DNA of 64,000 bases. Source: Mixophyes australis. Lineage: Eukaryota; Chordata; Amphibia; Anura; Limnodynastidae. Positions 61,251 to 64,000 of this stretch are shown in pieces. Under the pieces are notes generated by a model that saw only the letters and a program-made list of their open reading frames with translations, was not told the origin of the DNA and did not search any database. Numbering within the stretch: the stretch's first letter is position 1; each line of letters starts with the position of its first letter. Location: contig JAVHZZ010000008.1 in assembly GCA_036250195.1 (NCBI GenBank), forward strand, positions 9,856,934-9,920,933. Reading direction: 5' to 3'. A program made the translations under genes and the position numbers.

Positions 61251-62049
61251 AGGAGTTAGATCACTACTCTCCACATGTTAGTGATTACATTAATGTTCGC
61301 ACAGCTTATAAGGCATTAAGTTATCCCAAAATAGTTAGTGAATTAGACGTTATATTTCTTTTGTCTCAAAGCCAATGCATACAAATGTTGAGTAAACTAT
61401 AAACTTTAGTGCTCTGCTATCTAGTAATTATATAATGACAAAAACTTTACACTCCTTCAAAAAAATTAAGTTTGATGAAACTTGGAAATGGATACTTTTA
61501 AATGGAAAATATATTTTCTTGTATATATCCAATGATTTCAAGGGAAGCTTTTTCTCTTCATGTTATATAAAGACTATTTGAAAGTTGGTTACAGTGCCAG
61601 ATCGATAACAATAATAAGAAAATATATCCTCATAGGAAGAACTACATTTTTATTCTAATTAAGGTGATATTATCTCAGCCCCCTGGTGTGCAGCTCAATA
61701 TTGAGGACATGTGTTCTGTCTTACTAAATATTTTATCAGCCCATCATCACATTCTCTCACACAGATGTTATTACTAACAGTCAGCAAATCTATATATGTG
61801 AGGTCTGAGCAGACAAGTAGTGATCAATGCAGAGACCAGTACCTCAAAATGAATAGACACACTGTACCCCTTACCCTAAAATATAGGAAACCACAAAGGA
61901 GTTCCATTATCATATAAAATTACGTGCTTTATTACAGGTCACCAAACTCTGCGGTGGCTTTTATATCCTTATTATTTTACAGTAAGGGGGTGCATTGTAC
62001 TTATGTTTCAGTTTGAAATTTGGCAAGTTGCTTGTATGGGAAGATCATC

Positions 62050-62725
62050 ACATCCAGAGAAAGGCAAGTCAGATGCTTGGTTGCATAGAGAGAGGAATCA
62101 GTAGCAGAAAGAAAGAAGTATTAATACCACTGTATAGGTCATTTGTACGGCCTCATCTAGAATACTGTGTTCAGTTCTGGAGGCCATATCTCCAGAAGGA
62201 TATAAATATATTACAGACTGTACAAAGAAGGGCAACTAAAATGGTGCATGGTCTACAGCACAAAACTTACCGGGACAGACTAAAAGATCTTAATATGTAT
62301 AGTTTGGAGCAGAGAAGGGAAAGGGTGGACATGATAGAACTGTCATATATATCAAGGGTTATAACAAGGTACATTCTACAAAGGAAGAGAAGTATTAGAA
62401 CACGAGGACATGTACTGACACTGGGGCGAAGAGAAGTATTAGAACATGAGGACATGTACTGACACTGGGGGGAAGGAGGTTTAGAGGAAATGTGAGGGAT
62501 AACTACTTCACAGAAAGGGTAGTGGATAAGTGGAGCATCCTCCCATCAGAGGTGGTAGAGGCTAATACAGTAGAGCAATTTAAACATGCTTGGTATAGAC
62601 ATGAGGATATCCTTACAAAGAACTAAGGATCAAACAGGGTTTGAGGTTAACATAGGTTAAAAAATGGTCAGACTAGATGGGCCAAGCGGTTCTTATCTGC
62701 AGCCAAATTCTACGTTTCTCTGTTT
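62050..62725 (+). mobile_element. CR1-like LINE, 3' end with ORF2 C-terminal fragment
   Basis: The frame reads MLGCIERGISSRKKEVLIPL, then FVRPHLEYCVQFWRPYLQKD and QTVQRRATKMVHGL, the hallmark C-terminal part of CR1-type ORF2. A 44-bp tandem duplication (62387-62474) shifts the frame. Beyond it, DNA can still be read as the FTERVV and LP-x2-V-type block. The 3' end GACTAGATGGGCCAAGCGGT TCTTATCTGC fits CR1-like 3' UTRs. There is no RT catalytic motif and the copy is 5'-truncated. Confidence 0.85.
62387..62474 (+). repeat. 44-bp tandem duplication inside a CR1-like ORF
   Basis: Two copies beginning GAGAAGTATTAGAACA at 62387 and 62431, differing at two positions. Since 44 is not a multiple of three it breaks the frame. 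Confidence 0.9.
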
Positions 62726-64000
62726 TACCTCCACTGATAATTATACATTCCATCACAGAAAACTTTCACAATGAGTCTTTTGACACAAGTGACATCACTA
62801 CTCTCCAAATATAAAGACCTATTTTTACACGTATGCATGTCACTTGTTTCAGAAATCATAAAAATTTATTTTTAGTTATTTACCTTTGTTTACCAATCAT
62901 TTTGCAGGAGAACCCATCTTGCTTTCAGTGAATAGTCTAAAAATGCATAGAATGGAGAAATAAAATGAAATAAGTGACAGCAATCCTTTCAAAGTATATA
63001 AATATATGTAGGATACTTCATGGTGTAATGTGGAGGCAGACATTTTGTGGGTTGAACCAAAATCCATGAAAATACAACCTATCAGTTCACTAGGAAACAG
63101 TGACATCACCAGGGTGTGAAGCATCTTGATGTCACAGGTTGCTAGTGAGTTGATATGTTATTGGCTTGTGCCAATTAATAAATCTACCTTTTAATAGAGT
63201 ATGCATGGCTACATTTCATATTTTTTGTTATTTTCCTTATAAAATGTTGCCACACAGATGAAAGAGGATGATCACTTGAGGTACTAAATAATTATAAAGA
63301 AATTAAACATATTTCCTAGGGTATCAATCTCGTCTTTCTAATTAGTGACAAGAGTCGGGCATGATCATCTTGGCTGGAAATATTTTGAGACAGACAGGTT
63401 TGATATTTCATAGGGAAAAGAGCATTGTTTGGAATATTTAGAAAAGCATATTTTGAGGATATTACAGGTCTGTAAGAAGTTTCAGTGTTGTATAAAGACA
63501 AAACACTGTACTAACAATATAATAATTATAACAATGTAATATACAGGAGAATATTACACACATTGTTTGTGTAGTAGAAATATAGCTCAAATCACAAACG
63601 GATCAATTCAATTTATAATTAAGATTTATGGTACACATAGTGAAGATGTTCTATACTTAGAGAACATAAAGATAATTATGCGATAATCAAATTTAGATTT
63701 ACAAGGGTAACAATTCTGCCTTGTTAATCTGCTGTAAATTATATAGAAGATAAAATATCTTTCAGTGTAGAATACAATAGTAATAGTATAAATAGCTGAT
63801 GATGATGATGATGATGATAGTGTGAGTCAGGAATGCTTCATGGCCAACTGACTTCTAATATTCTTATCATTATCTTGATGAATGTTGATGAGGGGACATA
63901 ACTAATTGATGGCCTCACAAGGCAGATACTATTTCAGGGGTATACGTAGATATAATTTACCTGTGTAAAATAAGAATGTTCGATGTCACCTTGGAATCCC

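Larger units (their letters stand above)
49957..64000 (+). other. DNAJC6: candidate DNAJC6 first intron (5' part)
   Basis: If the exon at 49935 is real, this is the start of its intron. No acceptor followed by a DNAJC6-like exon was seen before the window ends. The mobile elements inside are listed separately. Stretches with nothing recognisable are 50000-51000, 51065-51690, 52740-53390, 54120-55990, 57110-59740, 60055-60915, 61255-62050 and 62730-64000, the last apart from a GAT-rich tract at 63797-63820. Confidence 0.4.

Overview
This is a repeat-rich vertebrate nuclear DNA window, most likely from a frog (anuran amphibian). It has one recognisable protein-coding gene with GT-AG introns, a probable first exon of a second gene, and very dense transposon debris: short palindromic DNA transposons, a tRNA-headed SINE, L2-, CR1- and L1-like LINE remnants, a decayed Ty3/Gypsy element and Tc1-like fragments. 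The amphibian assignment rests on the style of the repeats and is inference; the species cannot be named from this sequence.

Region 1-24 kb is the 3' part of AK4, the mitochondrial-matrix adenylate kinase 4, on the + strand. Four coding exons are present: 3608-3727, 17364-17536, 20377-20495 and 22897-23035. Their splice phases match exactly. They correspond to residues 49 to the C terminus; the exon(s) with the first 48 residues and the P-loop lie upstream of the window. The introns hold minisatellites, short DNA transposons, SINE copies and L2- and L1-like LINE fragments.

Region 23.6-49.5 kb looks intergenic. It carries Harbinger-like short elements, a 149-bp satellite split by a SINE, a 1.6-kb hAT-type element (33969-35576) with an expanded internal minisatellite and a perfect 8-bp target duplication, a CT-rich higher-order minisatellite (43.1-44.0 kb), and a chain of elements broken by one another (CR1 fragment, Gypsy element, Tc1-like remnant; 44.3-49.0 kb).

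Region 49.5-64 kb begins with a short exon-like segment, an ATG followed by six codons and a strong GTAAGG donor (49935-49956). Its peptide and splice phase fit the alternative first coding exon of DNAJC6 (auxilin), which follows AK4 on the same strand in other vertebrates. The remaining 14 kb would be the first DNAJC6 intron. It holds a foldback element, a 717-bp hAT-type element with a large internal palindrome, further MITEs, SINEs and a CR1 3' end.

I found no CRISPR array, rRNA, functional tRNA gene or operon-like cluster, and no convincing undescribed biological system. The most useful observations are the AK4-DNAJC6 synteny with a candidate first exon, several transposons delimited by target-site duplications, and minisatellites that sit inside or are interrupted by transposons.
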